Shown: positions 9,936 to 19,151 of the stretch, in pieces
Numbering within the stretch: position 1 is the first letter of the stretch
Layout: every line of letters starts with the position of its first letter
Assembly: GCA_022842595.1 (NCBI GenBank)
Contig: JALHPF010000016.1
Coordinates: forward strand, 59,110 to 123,109
Length of the DNA: 64,000 nt
Reading direction: 5' to 3'
From: Rubrivivax sp.
GTDB taxonomy: Bacteria; Pseudomonadota; Gammaproteobacteria; Burkholderiales; Burkholderiaceae_C
Notes under the pieces: generated by a model
Database searches by the model: none
The model's input: only the letters and a program-made list of their open reading frames with translations
Told to the model about the DNA's origin: nothing
Translations under genes and position numbers: made by a program

Positions 9936-12900
9936 GTGCGAACCCATTCCCCCCGCGCTGCCCGCCCGCCTCACGCCGCGCAGCCCATCCCCCCGATCAC
10001 CTACCCCGAGTCGCTGCCGGTTTCCGCCAGGCGCGAGGAAATCGCGCGCGCGATCGCCGACAACCCGGTCGTCATCGTCTGCGGCGAAACGGGCTCGGGC
10101 AAGACCACGCAGTTGCCGAAGATCCTGCTCGAGCTCGGCCGCGGCTGGGGCGCCGGCGGCAACGGGCTGATCGGTCACACCCAGCCGCGGCGCATCGCCG
10201 CTTCCAGCGTGGCGCAGCGCATTGCCAAGGAGCTGAACACGACGCTGGGCGACGTGGTGGGCTACAAGGTGCGCTTCCAGGACCGGCTGGGCGCTGGCGC
10301 CAGCGTGAAGCTGATGACCGACGGCATCCTGCTGGCGGAAACCCAGACCGACCCGCTGCTCAAGGCCTACGACACGCTCGTCATCGACGAAGCCCACGAG
10401 CGCAGCCTGAACATCGACTTCCTGCTGGGCTACCTGAAGGAAGTGCTGGCGCGGCGGCCCGACCTGAAGGTGGTGGTCACCTCTGCCACGATCGACGCCG
10501 ACCGTTTCGCGAAGCACTTCGCCAGCGCCCGCGGCCCGGCGCCGGTGATCATGGTGTCGGGCCGCACCTTCCCGGTGGAACAGCGCTGGCGGCCGTTCGA
10601 GGAGCGCAAGGACTTCGACCTGGAAGACGCCATCGCCGACGCGGTCGACGAACTCTGGCGCGAGAAGGCCGGCGACATCCTCGTCTTCCTGCCCGGCGAA
10701 CGCGAGATCCGCGACGCCGCCGACCACTTGCGGCGGCACCTGGCGCAGCAGCACCGCGGCGGGCCGCAGCCGGAGATCCTGCCGCTGTTCGCGCGCCTGT
10801 CGCAGGCCGAGCAGGACCGTGTGTTCCAGGAAGGCAATGGCCGGCGCATCGTGTTGGCCACCAACGTTGCCGAGACCTCGCTGACGGTGCCGGGCATCCG
10901 CTACGTCATCGACACCGGCCAGGCGCGCGTGAAGCGCTACAGCTACCGCAACAAGGTCGAGCAGCTGCAGATCGAGGGCATCAGCCAGGCGGCCGCCAAC
11001 CAGCGCGCCGGGCGTTGCGGGCGTGTGGCCGACGGCATCTGCGTTCGCCTCTACAGCGAACAGGAATTCGCCGGCCGGCCGAAGTTCACCGACCCCGAGA
11101 TCATGCGTTCGTCGCTGGCAGGGGTGATCCTGCGCATGAAGGCGCTGCACCTGGGAACGGTCGAAGAGTTCCCGTTCCTCGAAGCGCCCCCGAAAAAGGC
11201 GATCGCCGACGGCTACGCGCTGCTCGACGAGCTGAACGCCGTCGACGAAGCCAACGAGCTGACGGCCATCGGCAAGGAACTGAGCCGCCTGCCGCTGGAC
11301 CCGCGCGTGGGCCGGATGATCCTGGAAGCGCGCGACCGCCAGTGCCTGAGCGAGGTGCTGATCATCGCTGCCGCGCTCAGCGGCCAGGACCCGCGCGACC
11401 GGCCGATGGAAGCGGCCCAGGCCGCCGACGAAAAGCACAAGAAGTTCGACGACGAACGTTCCGAGTTCATGGGCTACCTGAAGCTCTGGAAGTGGATCGA
11501 GGAAGGTCGTGGACACGGCGCCGACGCGGCGGTCCACAAGCTGACCAACCGCCAGCAGGAACAGCGCCTGCGCGAGAACTTCGTCAGCGCCCGCCGCGTT
11601 CGCGAGTGGCGAGACATCCACAGCCAGCTGCACACCGTGGTGGCCGAACATGGCTGGCGCCTGAACACCCAGCCCGCCACCTACGAGCAGCTGCACCTGG
11701 CGATGCTGGCCGGGCTGCTGGGCAACATCGGCTGCAAGAGCGACGACGAAGACTGGTACCTCGGCGCCCGCGGCCTGAAGTTCTGGCGCCACCCGGGCGC
11801 GCACCTCAGCAAGAAGCCCGGGCGCTGGCTGGTGGCAGCGGAACTGGTGGAGACCACGCGGCTGTACGGCCGCGGCCTGGCGGCGATCGAGCCGACCTGG
11901 ATTCCCGCCATCGCCGGCCATCTGCTGAAGACGCAGCTGCTCGAGCCGCACTGGGAGAAGAAGGCCGGCGAAGTGGTGGCGCTGGAGCGCGCCACGTTGT
12001 ATGGCATCGTCATCTACAACAACAAGCGCGTGAACTTCGGGCGCATCGACGCGGTGGCCGCGCGCGAGATCTTCATCCGCGAGGCGCTGGTGGCCAGCCT
12101 GCACGAAGACGCCTGGGACACGAAGTTGCCCTTCCTGGCGCACAACCGCAAGCTGCTGGCCCAGGTGCAGGAACTGGAGCACAAGTCGCGACGCCAGGAC
12201 GTGCTGGTCGACGACGAGCTGATCTACGCCTACTACGACCAGCAGCTGCCGAAGGACGTGTTCTCGGGCGCGCTGCTGGAGCGCTGGTACCGCGAAGCGG
12301 TGAAGGCGCAGCCGCAGCTGCTGTTTCTCAAGCGCGAGGAACTGATGCGGCACGAAGCCGCCGGCATCACGACCGCGTCGTTCCCGAAGACGCTGCGGCT
12401 GGGCGGCATCGACTGCGCGGTGAGCTACCTGCACCAGCCCGGCGACGCCAAGGACGGCATCACCGTCACCGTGCCCATCTACGCGCTGAACCAGGTGAAC
12501 GAGGAGCGATGCGAATGGCTGGTGCCCGGCATGCTGCACGGCAAGGTGCTGGCGCTCATCAAGAGCCTGCACCAGCGCCCGCGCTCGCGCCTGGTGCCCT
12601 TGCCCGACTATGCCGCGGAATTCTGCGAGCTCGTGCCTTTTGCCCAGGGCAGCCTGATGGACGCCCTGCTGAAGGCGGTGCGTGAACGCACCCAGCTGCC
12701 GGTGCAGCGCAACGACTTCAAGCTCGAGACGCTGGGCCAGCACCTGTTCATGAGCTTCCGCGTCGTCGACGAACATGGTCGGCAGCTGGGCACCGGCCGC
12801 GACCTGGCGAGCCTGAAAGCCGAGCTGGGCGGGCAGGCGCGCAGTGCCTTCCAGGCGCTGGCGGCGCTGAAGGTGGCGGCACCGGCGGCCAGCCCCTCGC

Positions 12901-13838
12901 CGGCATCCCCTGCGCCGGCATCACAAGCCGGCGGTGTGCGGGCTCAGGTGGTGAAGCCAGCGGCGGCCGTTCCCGCCGCGCCGGCCGAAGCCGCGCGCTA
13001 CACCGCCTGGACCTTCGGCGAACTGCCCGAGCTCATGGAAATCCGCCGCGGTGCGCAGACCCTGGTCGGCTTCCCGGCCTTGCTGGACCGAGGCACGCAT
13101 GTCGAGATCGAAGTCTTCGACGAGCCCGATGTCGCCGCCAGCCGCCACCGCGCCGGGCTGCGCCGGCTGGTTTCGCTGCAGATCAAGGAGCCGCTGAAGT
13201 ACCTGGAAAAGGGCATTCCCGACCTGCCGAAGATGGCCGCGCTGTACATGAACCTGGGCACGCTGGAAGACCTGCGTGCGCAGATCGTCGAGATCGCGCT
13301 CGACCGCGCCTTTCTGGCCGAGCCGCTGCCCACCGACGCCGCGGCCTTCGGCAAGCGCGTCGAGGAAGGCCGCACCCGGCTGACGCTCATTGCCCAGGAA
13401 GTGGCGCGCCTGGCCGCCACGGTGCTGACCGACTACGCCGCGGCCGCGCGCAAGCTGAAAGACAGCAAGCCGCCGCGCGACGTGGCCGAGGACGTCGCCG
13501 CCCAGCTGCAGCGGCTGATGCCCAAGCGCTTTCTCACTGAAACGGCCTGGCCGGCGCTGCAGCACCTGCCGCGGTACCTGAAGGCCATCGTGCTTCGCCT
13601 CGACAAGCTGCGCGCCGACCCCGCCCGCGACGCTGCCCGGCTGGCCGAGCTGCGCCCGCTGGAACAGCGCTGGCTACGCCGCCTGGCTGAATTGAAGGGT
13701 GCTGGCCACGCGCGCATGGACGAATACCGCTGGCTGCTGGAAGAGCTGCGCGTGAGCCTGTTCGCCCAGGAACTGCGCACGCCGCAGCCGGTGAGCGGCA
13801 AACGCCTGGACAAGCTGTGGGCCCAGTTGTTGAGCTGA
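9936..13838 (+). CDS. hrpA: ATP-dependent RNA helicase HrpA
   Basis: A 1,300-aa DEAH-box helicase, the usual length of HrpA. Walker A is GETGSGKTT (50-58), Walker B is DEAH (151-154), and motif VI is NQRAGRCGRV. The helicase core is followed by the helicase-associated/OB region and the long HrpA-specific C-terminal domain. A low-complexity Ala/Pro/Ser linker lies near residues 970-1010. HrpA rescues or remodels stalled ribosomes and RNA. The start is a GTG at 9936, 44 bp after the VOC stop. A long open frame on the opposite strand is a composition shadow. Confidence 0.97.
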   Translation: MRTHSPRAARPPHAAQPIPPITYPESLPVSARREEIARAIADNPVVIVCGETGSGKTTQLPKILLELGRGWGAGGNGLIGHTQPRRIAASSVAQRIAKELNTTLGDVVGYKVRFQDRLGAGASVKLMTDGILLAETQTDPLLKAYDTLVIDEAHERSLNIDFLLGYLKEVLARRPDLKVVVTSATIDADRFAKHFASARGPAPVIMVSGRTFPVEQRWRPFEERKDFDLEDAIADAVDELWREKAGDILVFLPGEREIRDAADHLRRHLAQQHRGGPQPEILPLFARLSQAEQDRVFQEGNGRRIVLATNVAETSLTVPGIRYVIDTGQARVKRYSYRNKVEQLQIEGISQAAANQRAGRCGRVADGICVRLYSEQEFAGRPKFTDPEIMRSSLAGVILRMKALHLGTVEEFPFLEAPPKKAIADGYALLDELNAVDEANELTAIGKELSRLPLDPRVGRMILEARDRQCLSEVLIIAAALSGQDPRDRPMEAAQAADEKHKKFDDERSEFMGYLKLWKWIEEGRGHGADAAVHKLTNRQQEQRLRENFVSARRVREWRDIHSQLHTVVAEHGWRLNTQPATYEQLHLAMLAGLLGNIGCKSDDEDWYLGARGLKFWRHPGAHLSKKPGRWLVAAELVETTRLYGRGLAAIEPTWIPAIAGHLLKTQLLEPHWEKKAGEVVALERATLYGIVIYNNKRVNFGRIDAVAAREIFIREALVASLHEDAWDTKLPFLAHNRKLLAQVQELEHKSRRQDVLVDDELIYAYYDQQLPKDVFSGALLERWYREAVKAQPQLLFLKREELMRHEAAGITTASFPKTLRLGGIDCAVSYLHQPGDAKDGITVTVPIYALNQVNEERCEWLVPGMLHGKVLALIKSLHQRPRSRLVPLPDYAAEFCELVPFAQGSLMDALLKAVRERTQLPVQRNDFKLETLGQHLFMSFRVVDEHGRQLGTGRDLASLKAELGGQARSAFQALAALKVAAPAASPSPASPAPASQAGGVRAQVVKPAAAVPAAPAEAARYTAWTFGELPELMEIRRGAQTLVGFPALLDRGTHVEIEVFDEPDVAASRHRAGLRRLVSLQIKEPLKYLEKGIPDLPKMAALYMNLGTLEDLRAQIVEIALDRAFLAEPLPTDAAAFGKRVEEGRTRLTLIAQEVARLAATVLTDYAAAARKLKDSKPPRDVAEDVAAQLQRLMPKRFLTETAWPALQHLPRYLKAIVLRLDKLRADPARDAARLAELRPLEQRWLRRLAELKGAGHARMDEYRWLLEELRVSLFAQELRTPQPVSGKRLDKLWAQLLS

Positions 13839-13843
13839 TTGCC

Positions 13844-13863
13844 AATAACAATGATTCGCGTTT
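13844..13863 (+). promoter_or_regulatory. Candidate Fur box upstream of the iron-binding protein gene
   Basis: AATAACAATGATTCGCGTTT is an AT-rich island between hrpA and the iron-transport gene. It resembles Fur operators of the NAT(A/T)AT / ATTCNCATT hexamer type known in proteobacteria. The position, about 45-65 bp before the start codon, fits repression by iron-loaded Fur. The match is by eye and imperfect. Confidence 0.5.
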
Positions 13864-13908
13864 ATATTTGTGACCTGTCTCAACCCAGGCGCCACGACGG
13901 TGCCATCG

Positions 13909-14982
13909 ATGCCCATGAAACCGATCAAGGCCACCCGCCGACTTGCCCTTTTGACGCTGTCTGCGATGGGCGCCGCCGTGCTGGCGCTGAGTGCGGCGTC
14001 AGCCAGTGCCCAGGAACAGGTGCTGAACCTCTATTCGGCGCGCCACTACCAGACCGACGAGGCGCTGTACGCCAACTTCACCAAGTCCACCGGTATCCGC
14101 ATCAACCGGGTCGAGGCCGACGACGCCGGCATCCTGGCTCGCTTGCAAGCCGAGGGCACGGCCAGCCCCGCCGACGTCATCCTGCTCGTCGACGCGGCGC
14201 GGCTGTGGCGCGGCGAGCAGCAGGGCCTGTTCCAGCCGTTCAGGTCGGCTGTCGTCGAGCAGCGCATTCCGGCGCAGTTCCGCGCCGGTGACACCGGGCA
14301 GGGCCCGCAGTGGGTGGGTGTTTCGACGCGGGCGCGCGTCATCGTCTACGACAAGGCACGGCTGAAGGCCGCCGACGTCGACAGCTATGAAAAGCTGGCC
14401 AGCCTGGCGCTGAAGGGGCAGGTCTGCATCCGCAGCGGTTCCCACCCCTACAACCTGAGCCTGTTCGGCTCGGTGCTGGAACACCTGGGCCCGCAGGCCA
14501 CCGAAAACTGGCTGAAGGGCATCGTCGCCAACCTGGCGCGTGCGCCGAAGGGCGGCGACACCGACCAGATCAAGGGCGTGGCTTCGGGTGAATGCGGCGT
14601 GGCGGTGACCAACACCTACTACTTCGCGCGGCTGATGCGCAGCACCAAGCCCGAGGACAAGGACATCGTCGACCGGGTCGGCGTGGTCTTCCCGAACCAG
14701 TCCAGCTGGGGCACCCACGTGAACATTTCCGGTGCGGCGATTGCTCGCCACGCGAAAAACCGCGAAGCGGCCGTGAAGTTCATCGAGTACCTGTCCGGCG
14801 ACGACGCCCAGCGCATGCTGGCCGATGGCAACAACGAATACGCCACCGTGCCCGGCGTGAAGACCAGCAACCCCGCGCTGGCCAGCCTGGGCAGCTTCAA
14901 GGCCGAGACCGTGCCCATCGCCAAGGTGGGTGCGAACACCGTTGCCATCCAGCAGATGCTGGACCGCGTGGGCTTCAAGTAA
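13909..14982 (+). CDS. Fe(3+) ABC transporter periplasmic substrate-binding protein (FutA/FbpA-like)
   Basis: A 357-aa exported solute-binding protein. The signal peptide (RRLALLTLSAMGAAVLALSAASASAQ) ends near residue 35, and the mature protein begins EQVLNLYSARHYQTDEALY, as in ferric-iron-binding proteins; a YY pair (NTYYFARL) matches the tyrosine iron ligands. ATGs at 13909 and 13915 are both possible. No permease or ATPase gene is adjacent, so the rest of the transporter must be elsewhere. A Fur-like site upstream supports iron regulation. Confidence 0.9.
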   Translation: MPMKPIKATRRLALLTLSAMGAAVLALSAASASAQEQVLNLYSARHYQTDEALYANFTKSTGIRINRVEADDAGILARLQAEGTASPADVILLVDAARLWRGEQQGLFQPFRSAVVEQRIPAQFRAGDTGQGPQWVGVSTRARVIVYDKARLKAADVDSYEKLASLALKGQVCIRSGSHPYNLSLFGSVLEHLGPQATENWLKGIVANLARAPKGGDTDQIKGVASGECGVAVTNTYYFARLMRSTKPEDKDIVDRVGVVFPNQSSWGTHVNISGAAIARHAKNREAAVKFIEYLSGDDAQRMLADGNNEYATVPGVKTSNPALASLGSFKAETVPIAKVGANTVAIQQMLDRVGFK

Positions 14983-15006
14983 GCCGCTGCCGAAGACCGA
15001 TGAAAA

Positions 15007-15033
15007 AAGCGCCCCACCGGGGCGCTTCTTCTT
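15007..15033 (-). terminator. Intrinsic terminator of the SRP RNA gene (probably bidirectional)
   Basis: A perfect 9-bp stem (AAGCGCCCC / GGGGCGCTT) with a 3-nt loop is followed on the minus strand by a run of T (15003-15008). It sits just after the SRP RNA 3' end. On the plus strand it is followed by CTTCTT and may also end the iron-binding gene transcript. Confidence 0.85.
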
Positions 15034-15039
15034 GATGTA

Positions 15040-15139
15040 GGTGACGAGCCTGATCTCGGCACTGGTTACAACGCTTAGGGCTGCTTGGTTCCCCACCTGA
15101 CCCGGTTGGGCGTGCTTCCATGCGAGGAGGCCCGTCACC
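15040..15139 (-). ncRNA. ffs: Signal recognition particle RNA (4.5S RNA)
   Basis: A 100-nt RNA on the minus strand whose ends pair (GGTGACG with CGTCACC). Its apex (15079-15102) reads GGTCAGGT-GG-GGAA-CC-AAGCAGCC. This is the SRP domain IV signature with a GGAA tetraloop, and the two closing pairs are swapped relative to E. coli (CC/GG to GG/CC), a compensatory change. It binds Ffh to target membrane proteins. It lies 20 nt after the PurM-like gene on the same strand, is followed by a strong terminator, and is close to dnaX, a common location of ffs. Confidence 0.93.
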
Positions 15140-15143
15140 GACG

Positions 15144-15149
15144 AGTGTA
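15144..15149 (-). promoter_or_regulatory. Candidate -10 box of the SRP RNA gene
   Basis: TACACT on the minus strand ends 4-5 nt before the inferred 5' end of the SRP RNA. No good -35 is visible, and the region overlaps the end of the PurM-like gene. Confidence 0.4.
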
Positions 15150-15159
15150 GCCCAGGCCC

Positions 15160-16275
15160 TCAGCGCAGCTGCAGGTCCTCGCCGCTGAACCGCACACCCA
15201 GCGGGTCGATGTGCAGCTGCTTGGCCCCCGCCTCCACCTGGCCGGCCACCCAGGCGGGCACACCGCAGTCGCGCGCCACGGCGGCGGCCTGTTCGGCTTG
15301 GGCTGCCGGCACGAACAGCGCGAAGCCCGCACCCATGTTCAGTGTTCCGTAGGCCTCGGCATCGTCCATCGCCGCCTGCTGCTGGATGAAGCGCAGCACC
15401 GCCGGCACCGGCGGCAGGGTGTGGATGCGGTACGCCAGCGTCTTCGGGTGGCGCAGCAGCTTGCGCCAGCCGTGCCCGGTGATGTTGGCGGCGTAGTGCA
15501 CCGGCACGCCGGCGCGCCACAGCGCTTCGGTCACGGGCGAATACAGCGTGGTGGGTGCCAGCAGCGCGTCGCCGTAGCGCAGGCCGGGTTCGATCTCGGT
15601 CAGGTAACCCTGCGGCAGCCGTTCCGCCAGCTTGCGCGCCAGGCTCAGTCCGTTGGCATGGATGCCGCTGCTGGCGAGCAGCACGATGGCGTCACCCGCG
15701 CCGAGCCGGTCGCCCAGCGTCAGCCGTTCCTTCGGGTTGACGAGGCCCGTGCACGAGGCCGCGAGATCGATGCGCCCGGCTTCGACGATGCCCGCCAGCG
15801 CCGGCGTCTCGCCACCGCCCCAGGCCACCTGGCAGACGTCGCAGGCCGCCTTCCAGCCGCGCACCAGGGCCTGGGCACGGTCGGCGTCGGCAAACCAGTC
15901 GCTGCCGCCGGCGGCCCAGTAGGCTTGCACCACCAGCGGCGTGGCGCCCACCGTGACCAGGTCGTTGACGGCCATCGCGATCGTGTCCTGGGCGATGCCG
16001 TCGAAGTAGCTGCGGCCGGTCAGGCGCTGCATCTCGTCGGCCACCAGGGTCTTCGTGCCCAGGCATTCGACGATGCTGGCCAGCAGGAACGGGCCGACAT
16101 CGACGACGTAGGCCGATTCACCGCGCGAGCCGGCCAGTTCGGCGAAGCCGTGCGCCCCCAGGTGGGCGCCGGTGGCGGCGGCGGCGCGCTGGGCGGCCAC
16201 CTTCAGCGGGTCGATCAGGTCGTACTGGACGCCGGCCTGGTCATAGGTCAGCGGGGTGGGGGCAGGCGGGTTCAT
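15160..16275 (-). CDS. AIR synthase-related protein (PurM-like)
   Basis: A 371-aa protein of the PurM/SelD/HypE ATP-binding superfamily. It shares YDQAGVQYD at the N-terminus, DTIAMAVNDLVTVGATPL and WGGGETPAL with phosphoribosylformylglycinamidine cyclo-ligase (PurM), which makes AIR in purine synthesis. The PurM motif GTDGVGTK is replaced by a longer divergent stretch ending ECLGTKTLVAD, so it belongs to a separate PurM-like branch. It may carry the purine step or be a paralogue with another substrate. It is divergent from dnaX, 36 bp away, and followed by the SRP RNA gene. Confidence 0.85.
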   Translation of the reverse strand: MNPPAPTPLTYDQAGVQYDLIDPLKVAAQRAAAATGAHLGAHGFAELAGSRGESAYVVDVGPFLLASIVECLGTKTLVADEMQRLTGRSYFDGIAQDTIAMAVNDLVTVGATPLVVQAYWAAGGSDWFADADRAQALVRGWKAACDVCQVAWGGGETPALAGIVEAGRIDLAASCTGLVNPKERLTLGDRLGAGDAIVLLASSGIHANGLSLARKLAERLPQGYLTEIEPGLRYGDALLAPTTLYSPVTEALWRAGVPVHYAANITGHGWRKLLRHPKTLAYRIHTLPPVPAVLRFIQQQAAMDDAEAYGTLNMGAGFALFVPAAQAEQAAAVARDCGVPAWVAGQVEAGAKQLHIDPLGVRFSGEDLQLR

Positions 16276-16311
16276 GGGGGTGGATTATCCCCACCCTAGA
16301 ATCGGCAGCTC

Positions 16312-18222
16312 ATGTCCACCATCGTCCTGGCCCGCAAGTACCGCCCCCGCCGTTTCTCAGAGATGGTGGGGCAGGAACACGTCGTTCAGGCCCTGACGAA
16401 CGCGCTGACGCAGCAGCGGCTGCACCATGCCTACCTTTTCACGGGCACACGCGGCATCGGCAAGACCACGGTCAGCCGCATCCTCGCCAAGAGCCTGAAC
16501 TGCGTCGGCCCCGACGGCACGGGCGGCATCACCGCCGAGCCCTGTGGCGTGTGCAGCACCTGCCTGGAAATCGACGCCGACCGCTACATCGACTACACCG
16601 AGCTCGACGCTGCGAGCAATCGCGGCATCGACGAAATCAAGGACCTGATCGAACGCGCCGCCTACAAGCCCAGCGTCGGCCGCTTCAAGGTCTTCATGAT
16701 CGACGAGGCCCACCAGCTCACCAAGGACGCCTTCAACGCCCTGCTGAAGACGCTGGAAGAGCCGCCCGACTACCTGAAGTTCGTGCTGGCCACCACCGAC
16801 CCCGAGAAGATGCTGCCCACGGTGCTGAGCCGCTGCCTGCAGTTCAACCTGCGGCCGATGGCACCGGCCACCGTGCGCGAGCACCTGGCGCGTGTGCTGG
16901 AGGCCGAAGCCGTGCCCTTCGACGACGGCGCGCTGCGCTTGCTGGCGCGCGCGGCGCGGGGTTCGATGCGCGACGGCCTGTCGCTCACCGACCAGGCCAT
17001 CGCCTACGGCAGCGGCGCACTGCGCGAAGACGGCGTGCGCGCGATGCTCGGTGCGGTCGACCGCGGGCAGGCCCGCGCGCTGGTCGAGGCGCTGGCGCGG
17101 CGCGACGGCGCGGCGGTGCTGCAGGCCGTGGACGGGCTGCGCGGCCTGGCGCTGTCGGCCACCGGCACGCTGGAAGAGATGGCCCAGCTGCTGCAGCAGA
17201 TGGCCATCGAACAGGCCGTGCCCGGCGCACTCGACACGCAAGACCCCGACACCGAGGACGCCCGCACGCTGGCCAGCGTGCTGGCGCCTGACGAGACCCA
17301 GCTGCTCTACAGCATGGTGCTGCACGGCCGCGCCGAGCTCGGCCTGATGAGCGACGAGTACGGCGCGCTGACGATGGTGCTGCTGCGCTTCCTGGCGTTC
17401 CCGCCTGCAGGCGGGGCGGCAATGGTCGCGCCGGGCCCTGCGCCGTCTACCGTCTCGTCTACCGTCTCGTCTGCAGCCGCGGCGGCAGCTGCACCCGCCG
17501 CGTCGGCGACATCGGCGGCATCCGCAGTACGCGCGGCCCCCCTGCGCGCGCCGGCGCCACCCGCGACCAGCCTGCCCGTGAAGGCTGTGGCCGCGGCGCC
17601 GAAGTCCACGCCCGTGCCGGCGCAGCCCGAACACACGACGGCGCCTGCCGAATCGGCCGCATCGGTCACATCGGTCACATCGGTCAAAGCGGCTTTGCCT
17701 TCTGCATCTGCCGCGCCTGCCGCCACCGTGGTCCAGGCCGCCGAACCCGCGCCGCCTGGCTTTACGGCCGACCCCGCCCTGGCCGAGCGCTGGGACACCC
17801 TCGTCCGGCAGGTCTGCGCCGACGGCGGTGCCCAGGCCCTGGTGCGCGAACTGGCCGTGCAGTCGGGCCTGGCGGCGGTCGACGAAGCCACCCAGCCGCC
17901 CACTTGGCGGCTGCTGGTCGAACGCGAGATGCTGCGCAACCCGGCCTTGCAGGACAAGCTGCGTGCGGCCCTGGCCGCCGCACTGGGCCACGAGATCCAG
18001 CTCGACGTCGCGGCGGGCAGCCCGACCGACACACCCGCCCGCCGCGACGCCGCCGAACGCCAGCGCCGCCAGGCCGAAGCCGAAGCCGTGATCCATGGCG
18101 ACCCCTTGGTGCAGCAGTTGCTGGCGCAGTACAAGACGGCGCGCATCGTGCCCGGTTCGATCAAGCCGGTCACGGTTTCCAGCGCCACCCCCACCCCCAC
18201 CGAACAAGGACCACAGCCATGA
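16312..18222 (+). CDS. dnaX: DNA polymerase III subunits gamma/tau
   Basis: The clamp-loader ATPase, 636 aa. The N-terminal AAA+ core has Walker [10 protein letters not shown] (45-53), the zinc-binding cysteines (CGVCSTCLE), Walker B (MIDEAH) and the LSRC sensor 1. Residues about 370-480 are an Ala/Pro/Ser/Thr linker built partly from short DNA tandem repeats; the C-terminal tau-like domain follows. No A-rich slippery site for a gamma frameshift was seen. Its stop overlaps ybaB by 4 nt (ATGA), the first link in a dnaX-ybaB-recR operon. Confidence 0.97.
   Translation: MSTIVLARKYRPRRFSEMVGQEHVVQALTNALTQQRLHHAYLFTGTRGIGKTTVSRILAKSLNCVGPDGTGGITAEPCGVCSTCLEIDADRYIDYTELDAASNRGIDEIKDLIERAAYKPSVGRFKVFMIDEAHQLTKDAFNALLKTLEEPPDYLKFVLATTDPEKMLPTVLSRCLQFNLRPMAPATVREHLARVLEAEAVPFDDGALRLLARAARGSMRDGLSLTDQAIAYGSGALREDGVRAMLGAVDRGQARALVEALARRDGAAVLQAVDGLRGLALSATGTLEEMAQLLQQMAIEQAVPGALDTQDPDTEDARTLASVLAPDETQLLYSMVLHGRAELGLMSDEYGALTMVLLRFLAFPPAGGAAMVAPGPAPSTVSSTVSSAAAAAAAPAASATSAASAVRAAPLRAPAPPATSLPVKAVAAAPKSTPVPAQPEHTTAPAESAASVTSVTSVKAALPSASAAPAATVVQAAEPAPPGFTADPALAERWDTLVRQVCADGGAQALVRELAVQSGLAAVDEATQPPTWRLLVEREMLRNPALQDKLRAALAAALGHEIQLDVAAGSPTDTPARRDAAERQRRQAEAEAVIHGDPLVQQLLAQYKTARIVPGSIKPVTVSSATPTPTEQGPQP
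17445..17468 (+). repeat. 12-bp tandem repeat in the dnaX linker
   Basis: Two in-frame copies of GTCTACCGTCTC encode repeated Ser-Thr-Val-Ser in the disordered linker of tau. Confidence 0.8.
17661..17686 (+). repeat. 9-bp tandem repeat in the dnaX linker
   Basis: Almost three copies of ATCGGTCAC encode Ser-Val-Thr repeats. The unit length keeps the frame, so copy-number changes would only alter linker length. Confidence 0.8.
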
Positions 18223-18545
18223 TGAAGGGCCAACTCGCGGGCTTGATGAAACAAGCCCAGGCGATGCAGGACAACATGAAGAAGGCCCAGGACGAACTGG
18301 CGCTGATGGAAGTCGACGGCCAGAGCGGCGCCGGGCTGGTGAAGGTCACGATGACCTGCAAGCACGATGTCAAGCGCGTCGTCATCGACCCCAGCCTGCT
18401 GGCCGACGACAAGGACATGCTCGAAGACCTGGTCGCCGCCGCCTTCAACGACGCGGTGCGCCGGGCCGAAGAGGTCAGCACCGAGAAGATGGGCAAGCTC
18501 ACCGCCGGCCTGCCGCTGCCGCCCGGCATGAAGTTCCCGTTCTGA
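18219..18545 (+). CDS. ybaB: Nucleoid-associated protein, YbaB/EbfC family
   Basis: A 108-aa (107 if the second ATG is used) DNA-binding protein that dimerises into a tweezer-like shape. Family features are the [22 protein letters not shown] helix, [21 protein letters not shown] and the C-terminal [10 protein letters not shown]. Tandem ATGs at 18219 and 18222 overlap the dnaX stop. It shares one base with recR (TGATG). The dnaX-ybaB-recR order is conserved across bacteria. Confidence 0.96.
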   Translation: MMKGQLAGLMKQAQAMQDNMKKAQDELALMEVDGQSGAGLVKVTMTCKHDVKRVVIDPSLLADDKDMLEDLVAAAFNDAVRRAEEVSTEKMGKLTAGLPLPPGMKFPF

Positions 18546-19132
18546 TGACCGAGCCGGCGCTCGAAGGCCTGGTCGAGGCCTTGCGCCGGCTGCCCGGCGT
18601 GGGCCAGAAATCGGCGCAGCGCATGGCCTTTCACTTGCTGCAGCACGACCGCGACGGTGCGCGCCGCCTGGCCGGGGCGCTGACCCACGCGGTGCAGCAG
18701 ATGCGCCATTGCCAGCGCTGCCACACGTTCACCGAAAACGAGATCTGCAGCACCTGCAGCGACCCGCGCCGCAACCCCCGGCTGCTGTGCGTGGTCGAGA
18801 CGCCCGCCGACCAGGCGGCGCTGGAACGCAGCAACAGCTACCTTGGCCTGTACTTCGTGCTGATGGGCCGCATCAGCCCGCTCGACGGCGTGGGTGTCGA
18901 CGCCATCGGCGCCGCGCCGCTGCTGGAACGGGCCGCCGACGGCGTGGTCGAGGAAGTGATCCTGGCCACCGGCTTCACCGCCGAAGGCGAGCTCACGGCC
19001 CATGCGCTGGCGCAGGCGCTGAAGTCGCGGGGTCTGAAGGTCACGCGGCTGGCGCGGGGCGTGCCGGCTGGCAGTGAACTGGAATACGTCGACCTGGGGA
19101 CGCTGGCCCACGCGCTGGGCGACAGGCGCTGA
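18545..19132 (+). CDS. recR: Recombination mediator protein RecR
   Basis: A 195-aa protein that works with RecO (and RecF) to load RecA on gapped DNA. It shows the N-terminal helix-hairpin-helix ([20 protein letters not shown]), the C4 zinc finger ([16 protein letters not shown]) and the Toprim domain ([14 protein letters not shown]), ending with the conserved walker-like tail. The start codon overlaps the ybaB stop. The length is exactly typical. Confidence 0.97.
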   Translation: MTEPALEGLVEALRRLPGVGQKSAQRMAFHLLQHDRDGARRLAGALTHAVQQMRHCQRCHTFTENEICSTCSDPRRNPRLLCVVETPADQAALERSNSYLGLYFVLMGRISPLDGVGVDAIGAAPLLERAADGVVEEVILATGFTAEGELTAHALAQALKSRGLKVTRLARGVPAGSELEYVDLGTLAHALGDRR

Positions 19133-19151
19133 AGTTCACCGCTTGAGGTCG

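Noticed and set aside
9732..12776. A 1,014-codon open frame antisense to hrpA
   Set aside because: It mirrors the codon bias of hrpA (third-position GC), encodes a His/Gln/Leu/Ala-rich sequence with no recognisable domain, and has no ribosome-binding site. hrpA itself has all helicase motifs.
16285..16293. Single DnaA-box-like TTATCCCCA between the PurM-like gene and dnaX
   Set aside because: One isolated near-match, no cluster, no AT-rich unwinding region; it is also part of a short GGGTGG/CCACCC inverted repeat.
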